Shown here in pieces: positions 33,356 to 44,700 of a stretch of 64,000 nucleotides of DNA. The stretch lies in assembly GCA_032358165.1 (NCBI GenBank), contig JAALGY010000033.1, positions 2,666,001 through 2,730,000 on the forward strand, given 5' to 3'. Position 1 is the first letter of the stretch; every line of letters starts with the position of its first letter. The notes beneath the pieces were generated by a model. It was not told the DNA's origin, ran no database searches, and saw nothing but the letters and a program-made list of their open reading frames with translations. A program made the position numbers and the translations under genes. The stretch is from Diplosphaera chodatii. Its lineage: Eukaryota; Chlorophyta; Trebouxiophyceae; Prasiolales; Stichococcaceae.

Positions 33356-35175
33356 ATGCTGGGACAGATGACAGCATGCCCAACCATAAACCGCAGAATC
33401 GGCGCCGCCACCGTGGCATTTGCCGCACTTCTGCTGCTTGCAACGAATCGACGCACGCCCCCCGTGGCGCTGCATCAAGGCCGCCGCGCCGCTGGGGAAG
33501 ACACAGGCTCAGAAGGCGAGGCGTGGTTCCCAACAGCAGCAGAGCTTGTAGGAGGGGGCCAGCCGCAGCAGCAGCGGCACCTGGATGCACAGCCAGCACA
33601 GACAGCAGGTGCTGGTGCAGCCACTGCACAGGGGCAGATCGCACGGCTGCCGGCGATGCAGCAGCCCCGCCCTGCTGCTGAAAAGTGGTGGCACACCATG
33701 CACGCAAACTTCACGGCTGCAGTCAAGGTGCCAACCCGTGCTTGGCTGTTGGCAGCTGCTGACGGCGTCAGAAAAGACGCATAGTACATGAGCGACAGAT
33801 GCTGCACAGTTCCTGAACTTTGCGTGTACGATAAGCAGGCAGCAGACGAGGAGGATCGGGGATTTGATCTGCTATTTTATGGTGATTCGCTTGTTGAGAT
33901 GTGGCGAGGCACACGGGCTGGCACACCCTACTCGCCCCGAGCACAGTTGCCAGGTGTGGAGGCTTGCCATCACATCCCAAGCTTGCACTGCTCATGCGTG
34001 ATTGTGCGCCCCATTCTCAGCAACAGCAAACCGACTGATGTGTTCCGGTGCCAGCTTCGACGCGCATACCGTTTCGATGCAGGCATCTTTCATGACCATT
34101 TCCAAGTCGCCTGGCGAGCTGCGGCATTCGGCATGTCGGGCGACACGGTGGCCAGGCTGCACTGGCGGCTGCTGCACGGGGAGCTGCCCCGCAGGCACCT
34201 GCCGCGCCTATTGGTCGTGCTCATTGGGTGAGCGGTGTGCTGCACGCTGGGCTGAAACAGGCTGCAACGTAGAGGTCGAAGCATTCATCAGCTGTCCTTC
34301 ACGATGGTTTGCAATGCCGCCGTCCACCCTGCAGCACGAACGACCTCAGCCACGCCAAGGTAGAATGGGAGACAGCGGCAGCCGCTGACAGGAAGGGCAC
34401 AGCAGAGGACGCCATCGCTGCAGCCGCGCCCGCAGTGTCGCAGCAGTGAGCTCCCTACCACATTGAAAAGATTGAAACGCAGAGGCACACCCACCTTGTG
34501 CCTCTGCAGTGCACACATGACAGCATCTGCTGCCCGATGAACTGGCGACCGCCTCCTGCAGGATTGGCTTGGTGCTGGGGCTGCTCAGACGGCGCCTGCC
34601 ACGCAGCCGCATCCTGCTGCTGGCGCTGTTGCCGCGGCATGAAGCGGATGCTCCGCACCCTCGCGAATGGCCCAACGTGTACAGCAAGGTGCAGATGCCC
34701 ACATTGTAGCCGGCTGGCTGACTGGCAGCTCGTGCAATGCGACTGCTTGCCATCTTATCCAAGCCTGGCATGTATGAAGGCAGGCTGTCTCATCTTCACC
34801 CCGCCTGACAGCATGTGCCGTGCTTGTACAGGGGTTGGCCATCGTGAACAGGAGGCTGCAGGGGTATGCAAATCAGCACTGTGAGGAGGTCACCTTCCTG
34901 GACTGCGGCGCAATATTTTTCGATGGACCAGACCGTCTTAGTGACGATCGGATGCCGGATGCGCTGCACCCAAGTGCCGCAGGTGATGCTGTTGGTGCTT
35001 GCAGCAGGTGACAGAATTGCAGAATGTAGCACGTGTGCATGCACCAGCATGTAGTGTGGAGATGTGGAGCGCCAAACAGCTGGCACCGAATAGCAGTCAC
35101 TGGTGTGTCACAGGCGCAGCTCTCTTTGCAGAGTGCATTGGCAGGGCGCTCAAGCAACTTGATGCTCCACCGTGA
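33356..35175 (+). CDS. Membrane-anchored SGNH/GDSL hydrolase, PAF-acetylhydrolase IB-like
   Basis: Seven exons: 33356-33727, 33839-33953, 34083-34227, 34335-34445, 34562-34688, 34832-34982, 35114-35175; 360 residues. The N-terminus has a signal anchor at about residues 15-29 (IGAATVAFAALLLLA), then an Ala/Gln-rich stem, so a type II Golgi/ER or secreted-side enzyme is likely. The hydrolase domain shows block I with the catalytic Ser (LLFYGDSLVEMWRG), block II Gly (AFGMSGDTVARLHWRL), block III (LVVLIGTNDLSHA), the strand before helix (RSRILLLALLPRHEAD), and block V Asp-x-x-His (MPDALHPSAAG). This order and spacing match the alpha1/2 PAF-acetylhydrolase IB subfamily of SGNH esterases; the natural substrate could equally be a polysaccharide acetyl group. 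Phases agree at every junction. Confidence 0.85.
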
Positions 35176-35444
35176 TGGTTGCGGGGCAGCTGGCCGCCAT
35201 GCATGCAGCTTTCCATTTGCTCACGGCTTGATATGCTGCACTGTAGCTTAGTAATGCTGTGCATCGCATGGCAGCATCATTTATGGCTGAGTTGCAGCCG
35301 AGCAGCTTCCTCAGGGACATTAGAAGCAACCGTTTTCAGGTTTGCACACGTCTTCTCAGTACCGATCAACCCGTTCAACTGTGACCTGATCAAATCACAG
35401 TAGCAGACATGAAAACTGCGCCGACAAGGTAAATAATGTCTTCG

Positions 35445-38400
35445 TCAGGGTCCCAGGATTGGATGCCACTTCTCCTTGAACTCCCGGCCAAAGCGGTCGG
35501 TGTGCGGAATGACATCATACCACATGTCGTAGAACACGTTGCCGCGCGGCTGCTCGTTGATGCAGCAGAACAGGCCCGTCACGTCACGCAGGCGGTTGTG
35601 GAAGCGTCGCGTCACCTCTGCGTCCTCGAAGCCGTCGAATGCATCCAGCATCGTGTCGAAGATCATGAGGCTGCGGTCCTCGAATGGCTGCAGAGGAGGA
35701 GGCAGCTCGGTGGCGCCAGTACTCATACATGCGCCATGCCAATTGTTGCAACGCAGCCAAACATGCATCAGCATAGGCAGCCCCAGCCCGGCTGCAACCA
35801 ACGTTAATGCCAAGCTGCCTATTCGACCAGACGGCACCTGGAGGGCAGCAATCAGCTGCCGGTCGTTCAGGTGCTGCCGCAGCCGCACTCGGCCTGCTGC
35901 CTCGTGCGCCGGTCCGCTGCCGTCGCTGCACTGCCGCTCGTCAACGTCCTGCCGAGTCACCAAGCACGTATGGATGGCATACCAGCCGATGCCACTTGCA
36001 TCAACGTCACATCTGCTGTCAAACAGGCACTGAGCAGCAACACACAGGTGGCTTGGACCTGCGTCGACAGTGGGGAGCAGCAGGCAGTGCCCCACCGGTT
36101 TGCAGACAGTGACGCGCACGCGCGACTGACGCACGGCGGCTGGCATGCGCGAGTTGCGCAGGAAGCTGTGCTCCCGGTAGTCCATGTGCGGCCCAAACTC
36201 TGCCTCGGGCTTCGGGTGCACCATGGACCTGCGGGGACCGGCACATCACGGGCGCAACATCAAGTTCGAGCCATCTTGGCATTGAGGGCACAATGGCTGA
36301 TATATTGGCAGAAGCATGGACAGCAACAACATCCTGCGTACGCTTCAAACTCCAGGAAGTGGTCTGCTGGCGCCATGAATGGCAGATCCAGTCCCGAGCC
36401 TGGCAGCCTGCCGTTGTGCGGCGCCCAGTACCTGCCGCCAGGGGTCGGTTTCCAGTGTCACATGTGTGGACCTGGCAACATGGCCTGAAATACCAACAAG
36501 TGCACAGTGCGCAGTAGCAGCAGGACTGTACCTGTCCTGCCCACTCCAAAACTCTGGCAGCACCAGCGTCCTGTTCAGGGCCTGCGCAATTGCCCAAGCG
36601 CTGCGCAGCTGCAATAGCAAGCAGCAAGTGCTCAGACTTCCAAATCAGCATGGTAGTTGTGGCAGGCTCCCTAACAGGGCTCAGCTACAACACAGGGGTG
36701 TGGCGGCCTGCGGGCGCCGCGCCTGCTTGTACTGGTGGTGGACCAGGTCGAACTGCGGCGCCACGTGCGTCATGTTCTGCGGCGGGTGCTCCTGGTCCGG
36801 AGGCGTCGCCGCGCGCAGCAGCTCGCTGGGGACATCCGGCCGGTACGCCAGGTACCGCCCCGCAAAGTACTCCGGCGGGTCCTGCATTTCAAGGTTTGAT
36901 GGTGAGTTGCGCGAACGCATGTACACCATACCATCAATTGCACTTGACGTGTTCTGCCTGCACCACACAGATGGCGATGTTCACATCGTGGTTGCAACCT
37001 CATGTCCCTGCAACACACACCGAGGCGAGTCCTGGCATTGCACCTATACATCTGTGCCAGGAGAGGGGATGGTCATACTCCTCACATTCCACAGGAGCGC
37101 TTCCCGGAAGCGGTGGCGCTTCCCGGGGGTGCCCGAGTACTGGAAGGTGGCGTGGGCCACGTAAGCGTCCAGGCCCAGCTTCTGGGGCATGCGCTGCACG
37201 AAGAACGTGTGGCCGCTGCAAAAGGTCGCCACCGGCAGGATGCCGAATAGGAACATCTGGTCATAGCCTCTGCACAAAACATGCAGCAGGTTTGATGGTC
37301 GTTTGCCCAATCTCAGGCACAGCTGTGACATGACACGAGCTGCTGGCAAAGCCGACACTTGTGCAAGAGTGCACACTCCTTGAGGTTGTCAATGTGTAGA
37401 GGAGGCGCACTTGAACAGGCGGTCGTCTCGTCGTGGCCTGTACTCGGCACCGCGCCGCATCAGGTCGTTGAACGCATTCTGATCCCAGTAGTTGTCGTCC
37501 TTCAGGATGGCTGCCAGCCACTCCTGCGACCATCAGTGGGTTGGTTTGAACACGTCCACACAAAGGATCATCACAGCAAGAGTTGGAGCCGACACAATTC
37601 CCTGCTGTGCGCTCCATGAGCATCAGACATTGCACCCGCCTTGGCAAATGCATTGGCGTTGGCCCGGACGAGCATGATGCCGATGTTAGCGGGCGACATC
37701 GCCTCGTCAGGCCACTCCAGTCCGCCGTCAGGCATGGTTGCCCTCTGCACATGCCGTCGCACAGTTGCGTCGTGTTAGCAAACACCAGGTTTTGGTGCGG
37801 CAGATGACAAGCTCGCTGCGCTGAGCAGCTACGCCATATGTTCCACCAGCTGCTCGACATTGCAGATGCCGCCGGTGAGCAGACGCACCAGATGGTCGCT
37901 GGACGTGAGGACGTCGGCCTGCGGGAGGGCGGCCATGAACGGCAGCGGGTTGCGCATCCACACGGTGTCCACGTCCGACACCAGGATGCTGAAGTTCAGG
38001 TGCGTGAACGTGTTGATGAGCCCAATCTTCTCACGCCCCTGCACTTGCACCACGCTTGCCTCAGCGGCCACGTCCTGTGATGCTGCAGCTGCACCGGTGT
38101 TTCACCACATGGCAGCAATGTGAGGACCGTCACCATCTTGTGGAATGTGGCCGAACCCCAGCCGAAGTCTCCGGTGGTGAGGCCAGAGTCCATGCTGAAA
38201 GCGCCCACGCCGTCTGAAGCGAGCGCCTCAAGCAGCTTGTCATCCATGGCCCCCACCTGAGCAGACGTTATGAGACAATGGAGCAGGCACGGTGACAAGT
38301 TGACAGCACACTCTGCCCACATCGTAGCACTGCATCGATGGAGCAGTGCATTGCCAGTGTCAGCCCAGGCAACGGCAAGGTGCGGCGCGCGGGACGCACC

Positions 38401-39131
38401 AGGAAGCTGGAGATGTTGGCAGCTCGCACATGGTCCACCCAGTTCCGCACAAAGTCCTGGTAGTGCCAGTTGGCCCACGTCACCATCACCACATCATCCG
38501 CGTCCGCCACGCAAGCGATGGCCTCCCTGCGACGTGGACGATCGTGCGCTTCGAAACCTTCAGACCAGGTCCTGGTGCAAACATGCAGTGACACAGCTGC
38601 AGCTGAGACAGCCGATGCCGCCATGCTTGTACCCACCGTGTGAGGTTGTAGTCACCAGGGTTGCCGGTCCAGTGATCTGGCAGGCAGCCCACCCTGTTAG
38701 CACCAGCCGCATCCGGCTGCTTGGGCGGGTGCAGCAGGGCATGGCCCAGCGCTGCGATCTCGTCCACGATGCTGGCATTTGCGCTGAGGAACGAATCTTG
38801 CAGGAGCCGCTCCTCTGCACGGAGTGAACAGCGATTGGCTGATGTGGCTGACAGCCCGACATGGCGTCACACACATCCGGCAGTGGCTCAGTCTGTTGCA
38901 CGACCGTGGCGTGCCTGTCAAGGATCGGCCGTCTGCAGAGGATGATCTACTGGCCCTGGCACTGCCGCTGCCGCCACCGCTGCCATCAGCCAACCTCGTC
39001 AATTGCCGCAGAACCAGTGTCACCGGGTGGTGCAACACAAACGCTGTGATGAGCACCACCGACAGCACCAGGCCAGCCCGCACGACTCCACTGGCGACCT
39101 TTCGGCGGCGGCGTGCATTGATCGCCGCCAT
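35445..39131 (-). CDS. XEG113: Arabinosyltransferase XEG113-like (GT77)
   Basis: Plant XEG113 adds the second arabinose to hydroxyproline-linked arabinan on extensin-type glycoproteins in the Golgi. The start MAAINARRRRKVASG is followed by a signal anchor (GLVLSVVLITAFVL). Landmarks on the minus strand in order: DSFLSANASIVDEIAALG, VVMVTWANWHYQDFVRNW, FSMDSGLTTGDFGWGSATFH, the D-x-D site in LNFSILVSDVDTVWMRNPLP, ANIGIMLVRANANAFAK, ILKDDNYWDQNAFNDLMRRG, FFVQRMPQKLGLDAYVAHAT, DPPEYFAGRYLAYRPD, WAIAQALNRTLVLPEFWSGQ, DYREHSFLRNSRMP, and a last exon 35445-35687 ending KEKWHPILGP. The nucleotide-diphospho-sugar transferase part plus the LNRTLVLPEFW segment follow plant XEG113 order closely. About a dozen exons; several junctions, notably after exon 1, are not fixed. 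ATG at 39131 chosen because the longer frame has only GTG. Confidence 0.82.
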
Positions 39132-39713
39132 CCTCACGTCATTGTGGGCTCACCAGCTTGCACACTTACGAATCGCTTCAGTGACTCTGGCCAGCATGAC
39201 TTGCCAAACAAACGGAGCTACAACGCCGTAAGCAGCAGCTGCACTTCCCGTTTACTTCATCGAGTGATCTGTTGATGCAGATGGTATACGAGATGGCCAA
39301 AACCCAACGCTTCTGGTGAATACTGCGAGCATCAGGCTGCTACACAGGATGTACAGCAGTGCAAACTGTGTCCGCTGTAGATACTGTCTCAAGACTTGAA
39401 CCTGAGTGCTGCATCGCAGCTTACACATGCCACGCTGGCCGATGCAGCCTCATGCTTGAGCTCAAGTTTAGCAGCTTAGGATAAGCTGCAGCCAGTGTTG
39501 ACTATACCAGACTTAACTGCTAAACGGAAGATATACATAGCCAAAAGGGCATCCTGCTTGTTCGCATTCGGGCCAAGCAGCTTGACGGTCAGACTTGCTG
39601 AAGGTGAGCCTGTTTCAGGTGGGTACTGGGTCACAGCTGCACAGAAACGGAGCGTCCGCATGTGTCAAACTTGCATGTTATGCTGATGTCGCTCCGCGAT
39701 GTGCAGGTCAAAC
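39132..39713. promoter_or_regulatory. Divergent upstream region of XEG113 and MsrA
   Basis: About 0.6 kb between two start codons. No recognised motif. Confidence 0.4.
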
Positions 39714-41582
39714 ATGGTCGCCTCCGCATCATGGTCGGCAACACGCGCCGCATGCGCCCCGGGCCGTGCTGTGCACTGCAGGGCCACAGCCAGGGCTACC
39801 AGGTGGTTGCTCGCATGTTTTCCGCAGGCAAGGCAAGCTTGCATCCCTGCTGACCGTCAACTTCAAACACTGTCAACGCCCAATTTCTGCCAAGTGCAGG
39901 GCCGCAACTTGTGCCAGCGCACCGACAGCGGACGCTGCGCACCCCAGCGGCGATCATGCGGCGGCACGCACAGGGGGCTTGTCCAGGCGCGGGACGCTGA
40001 CCGCGGTCGTAGCGCTTGCAACAGCCGTCGCCTTCAAGCCGCGGGACGCCACTGCTGCGGAGGATGCCATTGGCGCTGGCGACGCAGCTGCGGCGTCGAC
40101 GGCGTCGGGCGCCCCGCAGACCGTGTACTTCGGCAACGGCTGCTTCTGGGGCCGGCAGAAGGACTTCGTGGACGTTGAGAAGTCGCTGGGCCGGTCGCCT
40201 GACAAAGTGTCGGCAATCGTGGGCTATGCCGGAGGGCGGAAAACAGGTGGGTACTCTGCTGCTGACATGGGTACCATCCCAGGATGTGGCCGATCCCGAT
40301 TATGCACTGATTATAACGTGCACTCATGCACCGATGATCATGATGATGATGGTCTGCTACTGCTGCCGGCAGGTCCAGATGGACGGGTGTGTTACTACTA
40401 TGGTCCTGGCAACAGCGTCTATGAAAAGCTGGTGCGCCTGAACCGGACAGCTTGACGGGGGGCACTCTCCAGCCTGCAGTGCTGTCTGTGGCTGCTTTGT
40501 AACCCAGGAACCTTCAGCCTACCAACTCTGGTGCAGGGCCATGCCGAGGTCGTGCAGCTGGAGCTCAGCGATGAATCGCGATCAGAGTTTGCGGCTTTCG
40601 CTGACAAGTACTTTGACCAGTTCATCAAGACACCATTTGGCATGATGCGTCAGGTACGATTGCTGACCTCCTGGCCACTTGCAGTACATGCGCATAGACG
40701 CTGCTGTTGGCAGCACAGCCAATCTCTCAGCATTGACAGAGCGGGGGGCACTGCCAGGGAAGATGCCGTGTGTTGCTGACCGCAGGACCCGCAGGATGCT
40801 GGGCCGGGCTACAGAAACGTCATCGGCCTGCCTGGCGGTGTCAACAGCCCGCTGTTCAAGGTCCTACAGGTGCGCTGCAAGTACAACCCTTCCCGCCACC
40901 ATGAGGGAGCCACTCCTGCCTGTGTGCAATGCGAGGCGCCCTGGCTCGACAAGTGCTGACACTGGCAGCTGCTATGCTGCCAGTTACTTGGAGGAAACAC
41001 ATTGAGCAAGGCGCGTGTGTGTGCTTGCATGTCCAACAAGCCAACGGCAATGTTCACACATTGCAAGTATCTGTCCACCCTTTGCAGGATCACAACAAGA
41101 ACGGGATGCAGCTGCGGGAGGGGGACGGCAACAGCTCACCCGACGGAGCCTCGGAGGGCGACCGCTTCAACACGGTGTGGGTGCTGGACAGCACCCGGCT
41201 GCCCTTCTACCGCGCAGAGGCCTACCACCAGTTCCACGACGGCATCGGCAAGCCTTTCAGCCCCGACTACAAGGTACCAGGCTTGGGCCTGCTGAGCAAT
41301 GCGTGCACATGCCTACGTCATGTCATGCCCGCGCTCAGTGACACCAACCCGTGTGTGTGCGATATTGTAGGTGCAGCAGCGCCAGGCAGCAGAGAGAGCC
41401 GGCCGCATGTGAGTCGCATCTGCTGTGTGACCCCCTGGATTGATCTGACTGTGATGGACGTCATGACACTGCCTGCGGTGATAGCCGAGCGTGAGGTGCT
41501 TGCTGTGTGGCTGACTCAGATCGTGTGCATGTGCAGCGGAGACACTGGCTGCCCAGAGGGCTCCTTCTTCTTCGGCATCTGA
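39714..41582 (+). CDS. MSRA: Peptide methionine-S-sulfoxide reductase A, likely thylakoid lumen
   Basis: Reduces methionine-S-sulfoxide in proteins. Eight exons: 39714-39802, 39900-40246, 40373-40431, 40537-40653, 40786-40869, 41088-41273, 41371-41408, 41537-41582; 321 residues. Residues 1-30 (MVASASWSATRAAC...) look like a chloroplast transit peptide. A second signal follows: Arg-Arg in GLSRRGTLTAVVALATAV, a hydrophobic stretch, then RDATAAED, which ends like an A-x-A lumen-processing site. The enzyme has the catalytic motif GNGCFWGRQKDF with Cys (not selenocysteine as in some algae), IVGYAGGRKTG, LGHAEVVQLELSDE, AEAYHQFHD and a C-terminal Cys in GDTGCPEGSFFFG that can resolve the disulfide. 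The FGMMRQDPQDAGPGYRNVIG segment belongs to the plant/algal branch. All phases agree. Confidence 0.88.
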
Positions 41583-41792
41583 TTGACCAGACGCATTGTT
41601 ATCTCTGAAGCAAATCAGGAGCAGCCTTCCGAATCCTGTGCACTTTAGTCGATGTTTTGCAATTTTGACAAGACTTCGTACATCCAACGTCTAGTGGCGC
41701 ACGCTATGTGCAGACTGCAATTGGACTGCACATTGCTGCCAACCCAATCGTGGTACAAAAAACGGCGTGCCGTTCAGAACAAGCGACAAGCT

Positions 41793-44700
41793 CTACAGAT
41801 ACAGCGAGGCGGCGAAGATGATGTCCCGCTTGATGCGGGCGATGCCGTCCTCGAACTTGGCGGCGAGGCCCTCCTCCCCGACGGCCCGGGTCGCCGCCAC
41901 GAGCTGCCGCAGCAGCTCCTCCTCCCGCCGCACCACCCGCACCAGCGACCCCTGCACGCGCAGCGCCACGAACGTGTGACACAGATGTGGGCACGTGGCA
42001 AGTAATACGGCCACATCAGCCAGAACTGGCATCAGGACGCCGGCAGTGGGCGCCTGCGAACCACCAGCTTGAGGAGCTGCACCAGTCAAAGACTCCCGGT
42101 GCAGGGCTTTCGAGACAGGCCCACCTCGAAGATGTCGGTCAGGCGCAGCAGGTCGGCGAACTTGGCGCCGCCTGCCCACGCGGACAGCAGCTCCATGAGG
42201 TCCGGGCGGAAGCTGGCGGCGTACTCGGGCGCATCCACCGTGAGCCCCGCCTCGTTCGCGGCCTTGGCCACGCGCCTCGCCGTATCCAGCAGCGCCGCGT
42301 AGGGCGCCTCCAGGTCCTCGCGCACCTGCACGCACGACACGGATGGTGTTCCTCTGCTGGCTCGTCGGATGGTGCACTGCAGAAGCACCCTGCCTCAACA
42401 CGACCCGCCAGCGACTCCAAGGTGCCAGAGACTGCCTTTGCACCAGCAACTGCTGGGGGGCTGCAACATGCATCGACAAACACTGCAAAACAGGGATGAA
42501 GCTAGATGTAAAGCTTGTGGTAGGCAACAGGGCAAGCACGTCGTAGAGATGTGACAGCCTGTCAATTGCCTGAAGCACAGCTAGGGATGAAAACTGCACG
42601 CTGGCATATCAAGGATCACCTTGATGCCGACATCGGACTTTTCGTGCCACAGGAAGCAGGACAGCAGGGCGACGGCCTGCTGCGGCGACAGCGGCGAGAA
42701 GACGCCGTTGAAGATCATCTCCGTGAGCACCAGCTCGTCTGCCGACTGGATGCCCGCCGCCATGGTGCCTGATGGCAAAAACAAACCAACTCTCAGCAGA
42801 TGTCAGGTCAGCTCGGAAGGTCAAACAGTGAATGGAAGCTGGCAGGCGGTCTCAAGTCAGAAGCCCGTGCCCACCCTTGGGCGTGACGAGGCCGTCGGGG
42901 GTGAGGTAGCCGAGGCGGCGCAGCACGCGGCGCCGTGAGCGCAGCTCCTCCCGCAGCACCAACGTCTGCGCCGCCTTCACCTCCCCCCGCAGCACCGCCG
43001 CCTCCGCCTCCAGAGCCTGTTTGCATTGCATGCTTCAGTTCACAAAAGTGATGTGGGACCAATACAGCCCTACCACTGCCATGAGAGCACGCGCTCTCTG
43101 AGCTGCTATGGAACAATGATGATCTGCAGAGGAGCTCTCCGCAGGCAGGAGCTCTGCACCGATGTCGTGTTACGCATGCAGCTGGCCGGTGGGGCGTCCT
43201 GCCTGCTTGCGGGCGAGGGCGGCCAGGCGGTCCGGCAGCGCGGGGCTGCCGGCGAGCGGGTGTGCCGCGAGGAGGCCCTCCGCCTTCTCCTGGGCGCGCC
43301 GCGCCGCGGCAAAGGCCTCGCTGCCGGCGCCGCCGCCCACGCCCAGGTCCTCCTCCGCATCGAGGACCTGTGCCCACGCGTGCTGAGTGCCAGTGAGCCA
43401 CGACGCGTTTCGGACCATTCGACAGACCCACATCGCCAAAGCCTCGCCCAGAAACAGTACAGCAATATTGGGTCGTGAACTCCAGGAAACGCCTCAAAAT
43501 CCTGTGCTGTATCCCCGACACTGAAAGGCTGCATCTGTAACCTGACTGGCATGTGCATGATGACAGAATGTTCAGCCACAGCTCGGGCAGCGCGGGTGCA
43601 GTTGCCGGCGCGCACCGGGGGGCCGGAGGGGAAGCGGCGCAGGACCTCCGCCAGCTGCGCCACTGCGGCGGCCCGCGGCTCCGCCTGCCGCAGGTCCTTC
43701 GCCACGTACATGCGCAGCGAGCTCAGCGCCGCCACCTGTCCAGCATCCAATGTTGTGCCGGAGTCAGCAGCCTCGGCACCGTGTGTCACATTTACTCGAG
43801 ACCGATATCTGCTTCTGGCAGCAGGAGCGCCTGAGGCACCTGAGCCTCAGGTTGCTGCTTCTGATGGCAATTCAAAGGTTTGCGCCGGCAGCGGTGGCAC
43901 CTGCTCAAGTGGGAAGGGCACCACGAGCGGGGCGCCCTTGACGGCGGCTGACAGCAGGCGCGGCGCCCTGGCGGGGCCCGCCCCCCCGGCGGCGCCCGGC
44001 TCGCAGTTCACCAGCACGTCCACGATGTAGGTGGCCTTCCTCGACTTCCTTGCCCCCGCGTCAGCAGCGTCTGCTCGACACACGAAGAGTCCTCACACGA
44101 CGTAAGTTGCTGTGGTCTACGCTGCCAGGCTGCCAGGCCGCAAGGTCTGATGTGACACTAGCTGTCCCTTTGCAGCATGTGGCCAAGCTAGACCCCAGTC
44201 TCCTCCGGCAGCGCACCCTTCTTGCCGAGGCGCTCGAAGTTGATGATGACGCCCCACTCGCCCGGCTCCTGCGCAAGCCCGCCTGCGCGCCAATGCGTCA
44301 ACCTCAGGCCGGATGAGTGGCCATGCCAGCAAGTGCAGTGCACAAAACTCAGTGGAGCACGGCGAGCACCAAGGAAGAGCATCTGCACGCATCACTGGGC
44401 CCGTGGGGGTCCGCGCGCACCGCCGTCAGCCAGCAGCGCGCGCGGCTCGGGCGGCGGGGCGCCGGGCGGGGCGGGCAGCAGGCGCGCCAGGCGGCCGGGC
44501 TGCAGGAAGGGCAGCGCGTGCTGCGGGGCCATCGCGGCGGCGCGCGCCGCGGCCCGCGCGGCCGCCGCCTGCTGCAGCAGGGCCGCCACGGCCGCCACGC
44601 CCGCCTCGTCCTGCACCTCCACCGCATCCCGCTCCGCTTCCTGCATTTGGGCGCGCACACAATTTGGGCATTGTCAGGCTCGAACAGCTCTGAGCAGGGG

